A model generated the notes under the pieces. It did no database searches. It saw nothing but the letters and a program-made list of their open reading frames with translations, and was not told where the DNA came from. Made by a program: the position numbers and the translations under genes. A DNA stretch of 64,000 bases from Anthopleura xanthogrammica. Taxonomy: Eukaryota; Cnidaria; Anthozoa; Actiniaria; Actiniidae. Position 1 is the stretch's first letter; every line of letters begins with the position of its first letter. The stretch is from contig OZ025209.1 of assembly GCA_964019055.1 (NCBI GenBank), positions 310,001-374,000 of the forward strand. The letters run 5' to 3'. Positions 37,825 through 51,465 of the stretch are shown here, in pieces.

Positions 37825-40800
37825 ATGAAACTACCAACGGAACAACAAACCAAGGATATTTGGCGGCATAATGATGCAGTATGTTTTGATGTGGACAGTA
37901 CTGTTGTTACTGGTGAAGGGATTGATGAATTTGCTCACTTTTGTGGCCGAGGAGAAGAAGTTGCTGAATGGTAAGCTAAGTTATTTAGCTTATGAGAGAA
38001 AATTATTATCGTTTAAGGAAATATGTTCTTAATCAGTATAAAGTTTGGAAAAATTCGATTGTTTTTTTCCGCAGGTATGTTAAGGTTAATGGCTTCACAA
38101 GCCATTTGAAGCACTTGGCCAAGCTATTTTACTGATTTACCAACAACTCGCATGCAAATCTTCTTCATGATTCATGAGAACTCACTGTATATTACATAAG
38201 CCTAATAGACCACGACAGCCAAAATAGATACCAAAGAACCTTTATAAATAGAAAATATACTGTAAATAATGATGCAGTATGTTTTGATGTGGACAGTACT
38301 GTTGTTACTACTGTTGTTGAACTACTAATGTAATTACCATAACAATAGGAGATTAGTAGCCCGTGTACAAATAGACCTTAGTACACTGTACACTTATCAC
38401 TTGAGTGAGAAACAGGAAAGTTTAGAGACATAAGTTTTGTCGTGACAACTACAATGTTGTTAGGGGCAACGGCATAAGGTAACAGTAAACGAGCGGCAAG
38501 TGAAACATGCCTCAACCAATCAGAATCTTAGGTTCCCACACTCATAAAGGAAATGCCCATGTGCCTTTCCGATCACCTTGTGCAGTTGCCCTTAACGACA
38601 TTGTACTTTTGACGGTAAAACTTATGTCTCTAAATTCTCTCCTTTCTCATTCAAGTGATAAGTGTAGTATTCACGCGAGCTGATGAAAACAGCCAGAAAG
38701 ATCATGTTCAGATCAACATATTTGAAAGTTTTCATTAGTTTAGGATGAAATCTCAAAAAGATATCAGAGATGACATTTATAGAGTTTAGTATGGGATTTT
38801 GCTGTCATGCATACACCAATTTTCCAAATTGCTTTATTTTGAGGTTTAACACTTTCCTTTAAAAGAAGATACTTATATAAGAAAAGTATGAAAGTTTTAT
38901 AGCAAAATTTTATATCCTCGTGGAGTTATAATTTTTTTATTTTCTAATTTTACATCAAAACGAAGCTGTGTATTCGCGACAGCAAAATCCCATACATAAA
39001 AATCCCCCCATAAATCTAATCTCTGATATCTTTTTGAGCTTTCATCTGTGATCCTAAACTTTTGAAAACTTTCAGATAAGTTAATTTGGACATGATCTTT
39101 CAGATGTATGGTAAAGGCTGTTTTCACAAGAAAGACCCCACCTTTCTGATCTAAAAAAACCAAGCATGTACTTGATTTTTAAAATCTTCTGCCCTCATTG
39201 ATTGATCTGCTGCCTGCCTGCCTGCCAGACATCGTATTATACCCTACGTGTAGAAGTGATTTTCAAACTAAACCATCAAGGTTGATAGGCACTTTAATTC
39301 AAATGATTATTTTTTTTGTTATTTATCAGGACAAGGAAAGCTATGTGTGGTGGAATATCATTCCGAGAAGCCCTTGATGCCCGACTCAACATTATCAAGC
39401 CTTCTTCACAACAGGTTCTAGTAGCAGAATGTTGATTTTAACATATATAATACCCAATTATAACAATTCTTATTTTAACAGTGAGACAGCATTGACAATT
39501 GTTTTCCATTTCAGGTTAAAGATTTCATTTCGAGCAATCCTCTCCACTTGACAGAAAATATAAGGTCTGTAAAACTTTAGAAAACATTGTTTATTCAGTG
39601 TTACTTACTTCATACCTGTGAATTCCAGTATGCTGTGTGAGCCAGTCAATGCTAAATTCTTTTGTTTTTACTAAATTCTTTTGTTTTTGCAAAATTTGTA
39701 TGCTTCAAAACTCAAAATGCTCTCACAGATTTTCTCCAAATTTTCTCAACCTTGATCAAAGTATTCATCCTCCAAGCACGATTTAAAAACTTGTGTAAAA
39801 AAAAATGGAGAAAATAAACAATAAAGAAAACACATGAACATTTCACAGGGTTTTTAATATTAATTCTGATTTCAGTAAAAACATTCTTATTTGAAAATGT
39901 CTGTATATTTGCAATTTGAAGTTGAAAGGTAGCCAGCTGAGAAAATCCCATTGAGCCACCTTAAACACTACATAGCTAATAATTATTTCACGGATATATG
40001 GCATGCACTCTATTCACCATCCATATTGATTGCTGAGTTATAAATTATTGTAATGTTTATCTTTTAGGGAGCTAATTTCAAAATTAACCAGTAATGGTTC
40101 AGCAGTTTACTTGGTATCAGGAGGTTTTAAGGAAATCATTGAACCACTATCTGAACTTATTGGGATTCCAAAAGAGAATGTTTATGCAAATAGATTGATT
40201 TTTGATGACCAAGGTAAGAACAAGTTACTCATTTGCACTGCCTCACTAGTGATGAGAACAAACAGAACAAAATACACATAATAGGAAAGCACAGGTGGCA
40301 AAGCAATGTGACCTGTGTTCAAGTTTTCTATATCCACAAAAATCAACTTCTAAATTCCAATTCAATCATGGATGAATGATGGCCACTGGCTATTATAAGT
40401 GTTAGCCTTACAGAACAAGGCTATTTATTTATTTTATTTCAAACAAGTACTATTTTCCATAGTATTATATTAGGGTACTTTGTGCTTGTGCATGTTATTA
40501 TTCCTTGTTTAGATTATTAGTGAGGACAAGACTCCAAGTCCCAACATTCACTTAATCTATAAAACAGTACTAAATATATTTTGCACTAAACATTACTAAG
40601 TAGTGCAATGTTTATTGTTTTCTATTGTTTCATCGCTGCTATTTAGTAGAAATTAGTACTAATTGCATAGAACTCAAGATAAACTTAATTCATTTGTAGG
40701 AAATTATTCTGGATTTGATACCAATCAGCCCACCTCAGATTCTGGAGGAAAAGCTACAGTTGTTGAAATGCTAAAACAAAAATACGACTACAAAAGGTAA

Positions 40801-41503
40801 AGACACTTTTGAAAATTTGATAAATGTCTGGGTTTGTGGTTTGCTGTCTCATTTTTATATCTATTCTTTGTCGCCATCATTTTTGTAGTTGACTTTACCT
40901 CAGTAATTGATTGTTTGATGGATGTCAAAAACCCTGACCTGTTACGCTATGTTACAATTTGTCATTGTGATGAAGTGATTTTTGTGGATGTCAGTCAAAT
41001 CATTTCTATTCATGTGTCATTAATTGACATCCACCAAAACCTACATCTTTGTCGCAAAAGCAAGTATATGATTCAGCAGCTTCTCTGGCATCTCTGGTTC
41101 TATACCTGGACTCAACATCATGTTTGAGTTACATAGAGTTTGTTGGGTATCTCATGTGCTCTGACTAGATCAGCCCAGAGGTTGTTTCAGGGAATACAGG
41201 AAGACAATAATGGCATGACCTCATTCCATAATATTTTATTATCATTCCCAGTCTAGTGATGGTTGGTGATGGTGCAACAGACATCGAAGCTTGTCCACCT
41301 GCAGTAAGTTGGATTAGGTTGTGATGTTTCAGTGAAATGATTTTTTTAATGTCTTCACTTTGATTTTGATAACTTTTCTTGGTATGTTTCAGGATGCTTT
41401 TATCGGTTTTGGTGGGAATATTGTGCGTGAAAATGTGAAGAAAAATGCCAGTTGGTATGTTACAGACTTTGCAACACTTCTTAATGAACTGAAGAAAGAT
41501 TGA
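37825..41503 (+). CDS. PSPH: Phosphoserine phosphatase
   Basis: Catalyses the last step of L-serine synthesis (O-phosphoserine to serine), as a Mg2+-dependent HAD-family enzyme in the cytosol. Seven exons: 37825-37970, 39330-39414, 39515-39564, 40068-40213, 40700-40796, 41252-41303, 41393-41503; 228 aa (human 225). HAD motif I is FDVDST (nucleophile Asp22, acid/base Asp24). Motif II Ser111 is in LVSGG. Motif III is Lys160 in SGGKAT. Motif IV is GDGATD (Asp181, Asp185). The conserved GFGGN and the final WYVTDF block are present. All catalytic residues are intact. An in-frame ATG at 37753 would add 24 Arg/Lys-rich residues that resemble a mitochondrial presequence; the start at 37825 matches the family length. 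Confidence 0.95.
38266..38309 (+). pseudogene. 44-bp exact copy of the PSPH catalytic-motif exon segment, in intron 1
   Basis: Identical over 44 bases to 37868-37911 of exon 1, the stretch encoding NDAVCFDVDSTVVT. It has no acceptor and the frame soon closes, so it is not an alternative exon as it stands. Confidence 0.9.
38380..38672. mobile_element. MITE with ~95-bp inverted arms in PSPH intron 1
   Basis: tacacttatcacttgagtga and tttagagacataagtttt on the left pair with their complements at 38617-38665. Further inward, tacaatgttgttaggggcaac pairs with gttgcccttaacgacattgta. About 100 bp of non-palindromic core. Confidence 0.75.
38685..39130. mobile_element. Second, larger inverted repeat in PSPH intron 1
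   Basis: About 130-bp diverged arms. gaaaacagcc, agatcatgt, tttaggat, ctcaaaaagatatcagaga and tatgggattttgctgtc on the left (38685-38806) reappear in reverse complement at 38975-39130. A MITE or inverted duplication; one strand carries an open frame of unknown meaning. Confidence 0.7.
40280..40385 (+). repeat. Possible decayed SINE in PSPH intron 4
   Basis: gcacaggtggcaaagcaatg resembles the A-box head of the family and is followed by tgtgttcaag (weak B box). The segment tcaacttctaaattccaatt is shared in reverse complement with about 5392-5415. Confidence 0.4.
41095..41200 (+). repeat. Partial SINE, forward, in PSPH intron 5
   Basis: ggttctatacctggactcaa (B-box-like) and the tail cagcccagaggttgtttcag are present, with the middle deleted. 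Confidence 0.65.
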
Positions 41504-42049
41504 TTCCAAAATGAAGGATAAAGATTGATGAAGGATGATGTGCTGTGGAGCCAAAAACCTGAACGTGCTAGGCAAAAATATCAGTTCTAATAGTTCTAAT
41601 TGCAGGGCTTGAAGTAACAGGTCAAATCCTTGTCTTGCGTTCATTTTGACCAGTATTGTTAAGCCAGAAATGGGGTATAACCAAGCTAAAACTAGTTTGT
41701 CCGGTCATCATGACCAGTGACTGACTGACTGACCGTTATTTCAAGCCCAGTAGTTAGCACCATGTAGGCCGTTATTTTTGAGCGAATTTTGCTCTCCCTC
41801 CCCTCCATCCCTCCCTCTTCTTGGTCTTAGGTCGACTTGAGGTAAGTTAATCCATTGTTAGACAGTATGACGGGTATCGGGTGGCCAGGTTGCCATGGTT
41901 GCCTCGTGGGTTGGGCGTGGTCTGGCGAGCTTAGCTTGAGTTTTAAATAATTGAAATATTTTTATTAATAACTTTATGATAAACAATATTAATATAGTAT
42001 ATTAACAGGAGCCCCATATCTCTAAAGAGTATTTCAATAGGGCTTTTAT
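41504..42049. other. PSPH 3' flank
   Basis: AT-rich 3' flank with no convincing AATAAA close to the stop and no other gene. Confidence 0.4.
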
Positions 42050-42345
42050 AAACTTACAAACCAAACCAGCTGATCTGAGAAAAAATATTAGTCAATCAGA
42101 ATCGAGAAAATTTGCAAAACTGAGGTGTCATCCTTAGTAGCCTGGCGACTCGGGAAACAGATATTTCTTTATTATATTTTCCCACTCAATGAAGAATATC
42201 ATAGTAAATGTATATAAAATATCAAAAACCTCCTCTGAAAATCTAGATATATCTCAGATTTTTGCAGGCTTCATGACACCTCAGTTTTGCAGTGACGTTA
42301 TTTCTTCGTCACTATTTCAGATCAGCTGGAAAGTTACAAACCATG
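42050..42345. mobile_element. Inverted-repeat element
   Basis: ccagctgatctgag and tttgcaaaactgaggtgtca on the left face tgacacctcagttttgca and cagatcagctgg on the right, with a diverged core. Confidence 0.65.
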
Positions 42346-42453
42346 CAAATTCAATACGATGTTATGAGACTATATTTTTTTCTATTCTACGTCTACGTCT
42401 ACGTCATTGTTAGCGATATTAAACGTCACGAGGATTTGAGCTACGAAATATAT

Positions 42454-42541
42454 ATAGATTATCACATGTTAAGAGCCTGATATCGTTTTTATTCACGATT
42501 TTAATTTCCGTATCATATCGCGAACAAGTGAGTCCGCGAGT
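42454..42541. repeat. 85-bp interspersed repeat, copy 2
   Basis: Matches 6946-7030 (agattatcacatg, gagcctgatatcgttttta, gtatcatatcgcgaacaag, gagtccgcgag). It directly abuts the SINE that follows. Confidence 0.75.
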
Positions 42542-42716
42542 CCTCTGGGTTCTCTTGTTCGATTTCTGGACTCGGCATCAAGCGTGAGTTGAATTTGTTA
42601 GGTCTTTCCCTTGATTCGAGGGATTTTTCCAGTTCTCTGGTTTTCCTCCCTCCACAATACCCAACTCGCTAAATATTCCAATTAAACCAGCCCAGAGGTT
42701 GTTTCAGGGTATTTTA
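42530..42716 (+). repeat. SINE copy, forward orientation
   Basis: ttcgatttctggactcgg (B box), tcttggg-like body, tctttcccttgattcgaggg, ctctggttttcctccctcca and the tail ccagcccagaggttgtttca are all in order. The A-box end is missing. Confidence 0.75.
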
Positions 42717-45700
42717 TCTATCAATCTTTTTCCTCTCACGACGCCAGCAATGGGAGGAGTGTTTCTGACGTCAAACACAGGATTTGTTTGCCAACGCAAT
42801 CAGAAAAAAAATATGAAAAAGTCCAAGAAACCTGCCTAAAAAGCGAATGAAGGCATTAGTGCAGAATTTAGTGTAATGATGTCGGCAAATCAAAAGTAGT
42901 TTGATAAAAAACTAACAAAACATCACTCAAAACGTGAACCACTGATTTGTTTGAGTGAATATATTATAGTCCTATTCCATATTCATCTTGTAGTTGTCAG
43001 GGTTTTCCCCCGTTAAGCCGCCTGTAAATTTGTGTTTGTCACGGCTGGCTGTGATGCAGGAAAATTAGAAATGAAATACTTTGATGAAAACGAGACATGA
43101 TATTTTCTGTTTATTTTTCATTTTTGTTCCTGGTAATTTGGTTTAAACACAGATATTTGATGAAATAAAAATAGTTTGGATAATTGGTGGTAAAGAAATT
43201 AAATTATGAACAGAAGATAGTGAAAGGCAGTTATGATACGAGTTATTGGGTGACTCAGTACTGTATCAAGTAAAAGAAAATTGATGCCGATTTTAGAACT
43301 TTACCTCTTGTTTACGTAAATTATAAAACTGTATCGCGCCAAAAAGATTACCGTTTGCCATTAAATTAAAAGAATAAACAAAGACTTATTTTAGTGTAAT
43401 ACAAAGGAACTAAAATAACAAAACTTAATCGAAAAATTTAATATATTTTGCAAACCATAAACTGGAAGGATAATTGTTGACACCCTTATGTAAACTATTA
43501 GAAATATTATTTTGGGAGTTTCGTTACATTTGTTTTCAAACTTAACTCGTCGGTAATTTTATTACCAAGGGATTATTATTATGCCTGAGAAGTCGAGAGT
43601 TTTTATTTAAAACTACAAGCAACCTTTTAAAGCTTAAGTTTATCAATGAACAATTTTAAATATTACATGGAAAATTTAAGTGGGAAATTTTGTAGGTCAT
43701 GTCAAAAAAATGTAGACGATTTTAGAAATACGAATGAATAAAAAGATTTGTCGTTTTTTTATTTTTATGTATATTTTGTTTTATCGGAAAAGGTTCTTAA
43801 TATATTCACATGTCTTTTCTTTTCTTTTCTTTTCTTTTCAATTTTTCTTTTACCTTTGAGTTAAGATGGTTCATGAGATCAATGGTTTTTCCTACTCTAA
43901 TCAAGTACTGCCGACGGTGTTATACTATAACATATATACTATATATGATGTACTTCATTGAATTACTTATCTGATGGTAGCGAACCTCGTCAGCAACAAG
44001 CGCTCAGATCACAACAACAGCCTAGTGATCAATATTGCTACGACCATTTCCATTGCTTCGACGACGAAAATCCCCAAAAATGGCGAAAAAATTATTAAAA
44101 AGCAAAACTTCATTTGACTTCTTTATTCTCACAAAATGACTCGTATAATTGCTGATAATTATTGTGTTTTGAATTGCAATGAAATATAATATTCTCTCGT
44201 TTCTTTCTTCTTTTCAAGATGTTTATTTTTCGCGCAGGAATGAGATTAATCTGTCTTAGCCAAACTGTTTGTCCAATCCCCAAGTAAAACACAGATGGTC
44301 TGTGGTCCAATCAGAAAGCTGTATTAAGTCAAGTGGTTTATGGCTTATCTGTTGTCAAAGATTCGATGTACAAACGTAAAGGAAAACCTTTTAGTTTGGG
44401 ATTTATTTCCGTTTTTGTCTGATGACCTATTCCATTTCGCTTCATAACTTTAATCTTCTTATTTTCGATTCTTTGTTGTATCCTCGGATGATAAGTTGCA
44501 CTAATCAAAGGTAAGGCATTGTTTCTTGAAGTATTACATAAAATTACAAGGTTACAAACACGATTTTGGTCATAAAACACAAGGACTAGCAACCAAAAAT
44601 GAATTGAGCAGTCGAGTTGATTGTGGAAGGTTATGTTATGCAAATGAATGCACTTACATCACAGCGGAAGAAGACAGTGATCGCTAGAAGCAAAATTTCT
44701 AATAATATTCCAAGAACGTGCCTGAGTTCGAACTAAATATTCTGGGAAAGAGGAGTTCTCTTCGGTAAGCAGATTCAATCTTTAGCCGTTTTCACAGTAA
44801 AAAAAAACTAAAAAAAAAAATGGCGACAGTCTGATTTGAAGAGGAAGATATTTGCAGTCCTGTGTGGGGGAGGTGTGAGGGGTAATTGTAGAGTAAACCT
44901 AATAGCACCTTTATCATCTAAAAATAAGTTCAGCGCAGTATTGAGAAAGAGGAATTGGATTCGACGAACATTGCGTTAGCTATCTATGAGATGAATCCAT
45001 GGAACTGTGACTGATAAAGAGGTTAGGAACTAGAACATACATAGCAATCGAAAAACATCGCCGAAACATCTCACCGATACTTGATTTTTTCAATTCAGGA
45101 AAACCAATTGAACCATATGTTGATCTGAAGAGCAAGACTGAACAAGCTCTTGGAGGCTCGGCCATTTCTAGTTCTGGTTGTTTGACTCGGTATACTGAAG
45201 AGAATTTGCAATAGATGTTGCAATAGATGTGGCAGGGATGAACGGTAGAAAACGAAAGGTAGGCCAAAAACTACGTTTTACTTACCTAGAATACACATCA
45301 ACCTTGGTATTATAATCCGTATTCTTGAAAAACTTGAAATAATATGGTCTAAAAACATGATTAATCTTCTGTAGAGAATTGTTTTATGAACATGCTTCAA
45401 CATGATGAACAACATGAACGCACTGAACTGATCCAAACAATTAAGTTGAGGATTAAAATAACAATCTCCATATGAATAACTATTATTTTACTAGTCTTTG
45501 CAATACTTTTAACAACATATACTAAGTCCTTCTGCTATTTTGGTTATTATATTAGATAACAAATTGGCGGGGAACAATATAATATGATTTAGAATAAATT
45601 CCCATTTTTGTCCGGCGATTGAGTCCAAGCGATTCATTATAGATCATATGTCATCATGAATCTGCTGCCTCTCGGTCGCCATGTCACTACACTGGTCAAC

Positions 45701-48700
45701 GAAATAAATAGATTAAAAAAGACCATTATCTTTATAAAATATGTTTTTTCATAATCCCTGTTTTTTAGTTTTTTTACCGGTCGTTCGTTAAAATTAAAGC
45801 TAATTGCATCTATGTTGATGTGTTTTTTAATAGACAGTGTGGTGATGTTGAATGGTCTGCCCACTGCTCTAACTGTGCAGACGTGCTGCCTTTTTTTCTT
45901 CATTCAGGCACTAACAGTGTCAACCAGCTTGTCCTTTTTCTACTCACTGTATTTAGGTTCTTTTCACGGCTAGATTTTAATAAATTCAAAACTGTTTTAA
46001 AAGCATTATCAAGCCAAACAAACGACCAAGAAATCCACAGAACAACTCGGTGTTTATATAGATATATATAATGTTGACATGGAGAAGACTTGCCTGCTTG
46101 CCTGCACCTGCCGTGGCGCGCGCGCATACTCACATCGCCCCCAAGACATTAGCCTTAAACTACTCCGGCTATATCAGTTATATACATCAATTTAGCTTTG
46201 AATCATTTACTAAATCAGTCTCTATAATATTAGCTGCGTGTGACACACAAGAATAAAAGCTTGATACTAGGGTCACTGCATGCTAGGGTTTAGTTTTAAA
46301 GTATTGCTAAACTTATGAATGAGCATTATCGCGATCAAGGTTTGAAAGATCTAAGACAGTGGGCTGAGCTTGTTTAAATCGACTGTCGAACAGCGAAATT
46401 GTATTCATTCTATTGCTCTGTTGTCCCTGTATCATTATATATGATATAAAAAGCAGTAAAAGTCTCAGGGTCGAGTCAAAGCGAAAGTTAAGTTAGCTAT
46501 ATAGGTAGCTGAAAACCAGTCAGTCAGTTATAATTACTTGACCTTTTAATCGAAGGATTTGACTTAATTACATCTTTCCTACTACTTTGCCATGTTTTTT
46601 TTCACTACTTAGCTCAGCACAGCTTATGGTGAGCTTGAAGAAGTGTTTAACTGATCAATAGCAATTCATTTAGAATTTTAAAATCCCACCTTGCAGTGAC
46701 AGTGTAGTCAATTAGGCATCCCCATGACGTATTCCAGTCGTTAGACTTGGCCAGCAATAAATGCGAGCTCCTCAAACTCCATTTCTTCTTTTCAGTTTAA
46801 GCGCTTCACGCTATATGCAAGTGAGTCGCTGACACTGACTTAAAATTAATTTTTCAATCGCAGGAGCGAAAACAATATTCTAACATTAAACAAAGATTTT
46901 TGAAAGTTTGTAAAACGATGTATCCATTGTTGTTTAAGGCTGTTATAAGTAGAGAAAAGGAATGGTATTCCCATTTTGCCAAGTCTATTCATTCCCATTT
47001 CCAATGACCTAAATCCCAGTTTACTCGAACCAATCATTTTCCTTGGTAGATCCCACCTGAAGAGTGTGAAGGAAATGTGTTGCTACGGCAACGTGTGTGT
47101 TTTTGAGGGTCAGTGTATGATTCTGTGTTACATAAAGTGTTGGGTCTTGTTTTTCGGAATTTGAGGCTTATGGCAAGGTAGAGGTTAATGAGGTTATGTG
47201 AGAATAGAATGGTGGAGTGGAGTACTGGATTGTTGGAATGGAATCATTTGTGTAAAAATGGCAAATAATTTTGATCAATAATTCTAATGACACCATCATC
47301 CAATAATTACTCTAACTTATCTCCTGTCGTGACATTAGATATTAAAATAAAATGCCAAGGGCATATGATATTTTTCTCTTAATTCTTTATTCTATTATTC
47401 ACACCGAACGCATTTCATTTCATTAGATATTAAAGGCGCGTTGTTGCTAGGACACCGATTAGCTCATGATAATACCACCGGTTTTAGGTCAAGTAAAAAT
47501 GATGATCATCAATAACGCTTATCAGAGAGCCAAAAGAGCCTAACCCTACCCCTCACGGCAATTGTAGAAAGTCGTCTATATTTTCCTCTACTGAGAAGAG
47601 TTGAAAAAGCGATTTTGCTAGTTTGCCGTTGATATGTCAGTTTTTTACCGCCTTGATATCCTGCTGTTTTTTTGCCATTTTGTTTTCATTTCAAAACTGC
47701 CTGCCTCAAATGTAGTCTAAGAACAAATTCAAGGAGTATATTTTGAATTGAATGAATATATTTCTACTACATAATGGTCATAACACGGTTTTGTTATGGC
47801 GGTGATGTTCAGTCGTTATCTTCCTTCGTCTCGGCAAACAGCTATACATCAGATTACGTCCGTACGTCTTACAAACACCGGTTGAATTTGAAGCTTGATC
47901 ATTTCTCTGGAGATTTAGCAGTTTTCATTCATTTACCGGCTTTGTTGGGTTTTCGTGCACAACGCACCTCATTGAGAAAATAACCGATAAAAATGACTTT
48001 CATAAAATGACAATTTCGAGTTATGAAGGGTAGTTTTTTAATCTGTCGGTCGTAATTAACAGGAGAACGACAAGATAGAGGCAATTTCCTGGAGAACACA
48101 CCACTGTCACCGCTTAATGTTGACTAAATCTTGATTATTTCTGCATGGATTAAAAAAGAAAAAACCTTACACAAGATAAAAAGCACTACCGTATGTTCAA
48201 TGAAAATCTACAAAAAATCGATCGTCTGGCGTTCGCAAAAACCTCTAGAACGACGTGCAAAAAGCCAAAGAAATAAAGCGAATCTTAGGAATTTTGAACG
48301 TCTATACATTAATTAACAGACTAAAGCTAATGGACTTGGTGTTCTTTCCCATTCATTCTCACTTCCACCTTGTTTTTCCTTCTTTGTCCTTTCACTGCAC
48401 TAAATAATAGTTTTTAAATACGAGTTTTTTTCCTGCCATTGGTAACCTAGCAACAACGTTCCTTCCTGTTGTAGTGATTGGGTAACTTAAGCAAAGCTCA
48501 CGCCTTGTTTTGAACGTTACTTCCGATGTTTCAAGTTGCCTTTGTAATCAAGGTTTTAACACAAATTCAACCGATAAGATTATAGCTGTTCTTTGAGCTT
48601 ATGTCAACGAGTATCCAAAACCCAACAAGAAAAAAGTTGGACATCATAAGGCAAGTTCAATGATCACATATCCTTAAATTCAAAGAAAAGACAACAGAAT

Positions 48701-50016
48701 CCACGAGGAGCTTTTTTTGTCCTTCAAAACCGCGCTCATTTTGATAATATCGAAGATTTGTCTTTTTTAATTGCATGTTTCGCTCCATCAAGATTTACTT
48801 CCATTCGCCGGAAAAGGCATAAATTTGTTCTAACTGCGATAGCCCCAAATATGACAAGGGGCCGCTAAATTCTAATACCTTTTATAGGATCCAGAAAGGA
48901 ACTTGTTACTGATGTTGCTTCAATTCAATTTTCAACTGACTTGGTTTTTTTCGTATTGCCATGAGAAAATACAGCGTTTGCACTTAAACTTTTTCGGAAG
49001 TCCAATCTTCAATTTGACACCTCCAGAAATCTTGATTCAACGGACAATCTATCTTTATTTAGCCAGACATTTTATCTATCGTATACTATTCCCACTAAAT
49101 AACACCTTGAAGTTAAAATGTTGGTAAATAAAAGGGATATTATAGAAAATGTTAGAAATGAGGCAAGAAATGATAACAAGATGGTTACTATGACATAGAT
49201 AATCTGTTGAGCGGAACTCATGTAACATATCCAATTATTTTGCTTTTTATTGATGAAATCTCAACAGATTTGATTCCGGCTTTGAGATGAGAGTCTAGGG
49301 ATTAGTCAAATCATTCCCAGACATCAAAATGCATTAATTTGACCGATTGGCTTGTGATAACTATGTATTATCACTCTGAATTGAACGAGAGTGTCTCAGT
49401 CTTATCAAAGATACACAGATAGCGAAAAAAACTTCCCACACAGGGTTGGTTGAACGTCGAGGAGATTCCGGTTGAATGTTATCATTAAAAATGCGCAAAA
49501 AAATTCAAAGACGAGCGTCTTTTAAGGATAAGCAAGTTTTTCATTTTGTATACTTTAATTTCCCGGATGAATGTCTGTAGTATTTTGGGTCAGCGAATAT
49601 TCACGATAATAGTGAGCGACATATTAATGTAAATATTCGCCTAAAATATCTTCAAGAAAACTAGAATATATATTGATGGTAAAAGGTAGGAGCAAGAAAT
49701 ATAAACTGAAAAACAAACAAACAAAAAAGGACCAAAAAAACCCGAATAAACACAACAAAATACAAACAAATATTCCATATTTGGTCAATCATTCTAGGGT
49801 TTCTGCAGCATTGTGGATTGAGCAGAGAAACGACGGCTAGATAAGTTTGAAAGAGAGGCCGAAAAAGGTTATTGATTAGTAAGGAAGTTGTGAACTCTTC
49901 CGAGATCATTATCATATCGTTATCGTAAGAATCAAGCACCTATATGGATCAGTTCTAATCAAGTGTGACAGTATTGTATCCTATTTTTGTACCTTTCTAT
50001 ACTCATTTATTCTCTA
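42717..50016. other. 7.3-kb gene desert
   Basis: AT-rich. A (TTTTC)n run lies at 43813-43839. Open frames are all short (up to ~100 codons) and without protein character. I saw no exon chain, tRNA or rRNA. A TATA-like gatataaaaag at about 46444 has no recognisable gene after it, though an untranslated first exon of the downstream RGS gene is possible. Confidence 0.45.
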
Positions 50017-50316
50017 CTTTCCCATACGCATAATTCTTTGCGGCTTTGAGGGGGAGGGGGGTGACCAGGGGGGGGGGGGGGGGGAGGGGTGACCAGAGAA
50101 TAGAACCGTGAAGGCTGCCTGCATGTAACACCAAAACTCTTAATGGTCTAAACGCGCAAAATTAACTCAGAATAAACTAATAGTGATTATTTTACAGATA
50201 CAAACAGGTGAACCATAGTGTATATTCGATTGAAGAACGTTTAAATTTGGGACAGTTTTTTAATTCGCCCCCCCCCCCCCCCCCTGAAATACAAAGCATT
50301 ATGGGTTATGGGAAAG
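50017..50316. mobile_element. MITE of the CCCATAAT-ended family, copy 2
   Basis: The ends CTTTCCCATACGCATAAT and, reversed, CTTTCCCATAACCCATAAT are inverted repeats. The interior aactcagaataaact and cgattgaagaacgttt match the copy at 20982-21361. Inner ends carry G and C runs. Confidence 0.75.
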
Positions 50317-51465
50317 TGCCGGCACAACCCATCTGGACCGGCGTAAAAATGCCAAACCCTACAGAGTGAAATCAATAAGCAACATTAAGACCCTGGCCTA
50401 ATACTTGTATTGAATCCTTAAGGCAACTCTTTAATGACTACAGATGCACTTGTTTTATGTGTGTTAATAAAACAACACACTTAATCTTATTGACGGCGCT
50501 AGCATCAAATGATAATTTAATTTTAAGAGCTCAAAGAAGTCAAAGGCAAAGGATAATATAAGGATGCAGAGAAACTTCTAGCACTTCTAGATCGAGTTAG
50601 CTAGCCTTCAAGCCATTTTGCCCCATAAGGGCTCAAGAGTACATGATTAACAATGGACCTCTAGAACTCTTCCGACTGAGAAACCCCACAGGCCATGCAT
50701 GTGTACTGGAACATGATCCGTAGCCAGTTACTAGCACTCGTAAGATATGGTTCCTTGATAGAACTAATATAATTTGGTACATGACTCAAAGTGTTCTGTA
50801 TTGGGAAGAGAAGGAAAGAAAAAAAAAACAAGGGAAAAGAATGAAGGGAAGGGAAATTATAAAAGAAAGGGAAGGGAGAGGAAAGGAAAGGATGACAAAA
50901 AAGAAAGAAAGAAAGATAGATAGATATATAGATAGAAAAAGAGTTAGGGAAAAACTGAACGAAAAATGAAAAACTCCGGCACAGCATAACACAAGGACCA
51001 TAACTGGTTCACCGTTCTCAATTATTCGAAGTTTTGCTTTCTAGTTCAATATTCGAAACTATCTGACTATTTAATCAGTATACAAAAAAGACGGGAACCA
51101 AAACTTGACTGATTTGGTTCGGACCTGCTTTCCATTTTCATGTAAAATAAGATCTATCCTTTATCGCAACAAAACAAGACTTTTTCATGGTTTTGAAATA
51201 AGATATCTTGAAATGCTGGATTGGATTTCTGTAGCATTATAATCATATAATACTTATGCTCTGCTGCCTTTTAGTGTTTAGATAGCACGTGTATGTATAT
51301 TATCACATGATGTGGTCTATTCCTCTTTCATTGTTTTGCTCCACGCTTCACATCAAACTTGTGGTGTCATTATACTTGATTGTCATTCCAAAGTGACCTC
51401 TTCATTTATAAAATCCGTAGTAAATTTAAAGTTTGGTTGACTATTCTGCTATTTTTCGTCTCCAA
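50317..51465. other. 5' flank of RGS gene with purine-rich tract
   Basis: An A/G-only-like stretch at about 50798-50945 (gaaagg, gaaagaaa, gata units) is a low-complexity tract. No coding sequence recognised. Confidence 0.5.

Noticed and set aside
37262..37837. 191-codon minus-strand frame upstream of PSPH
   Set aside because: It spans a duplicated non-coding unit and the antisense of PSPH exon 1; both repeat copies are read in different frames.
44980..45267. 95-codon minus-strand frame in the gene desert
   Set aside because: No family character, no splice signals, and length is within chance for this composition.
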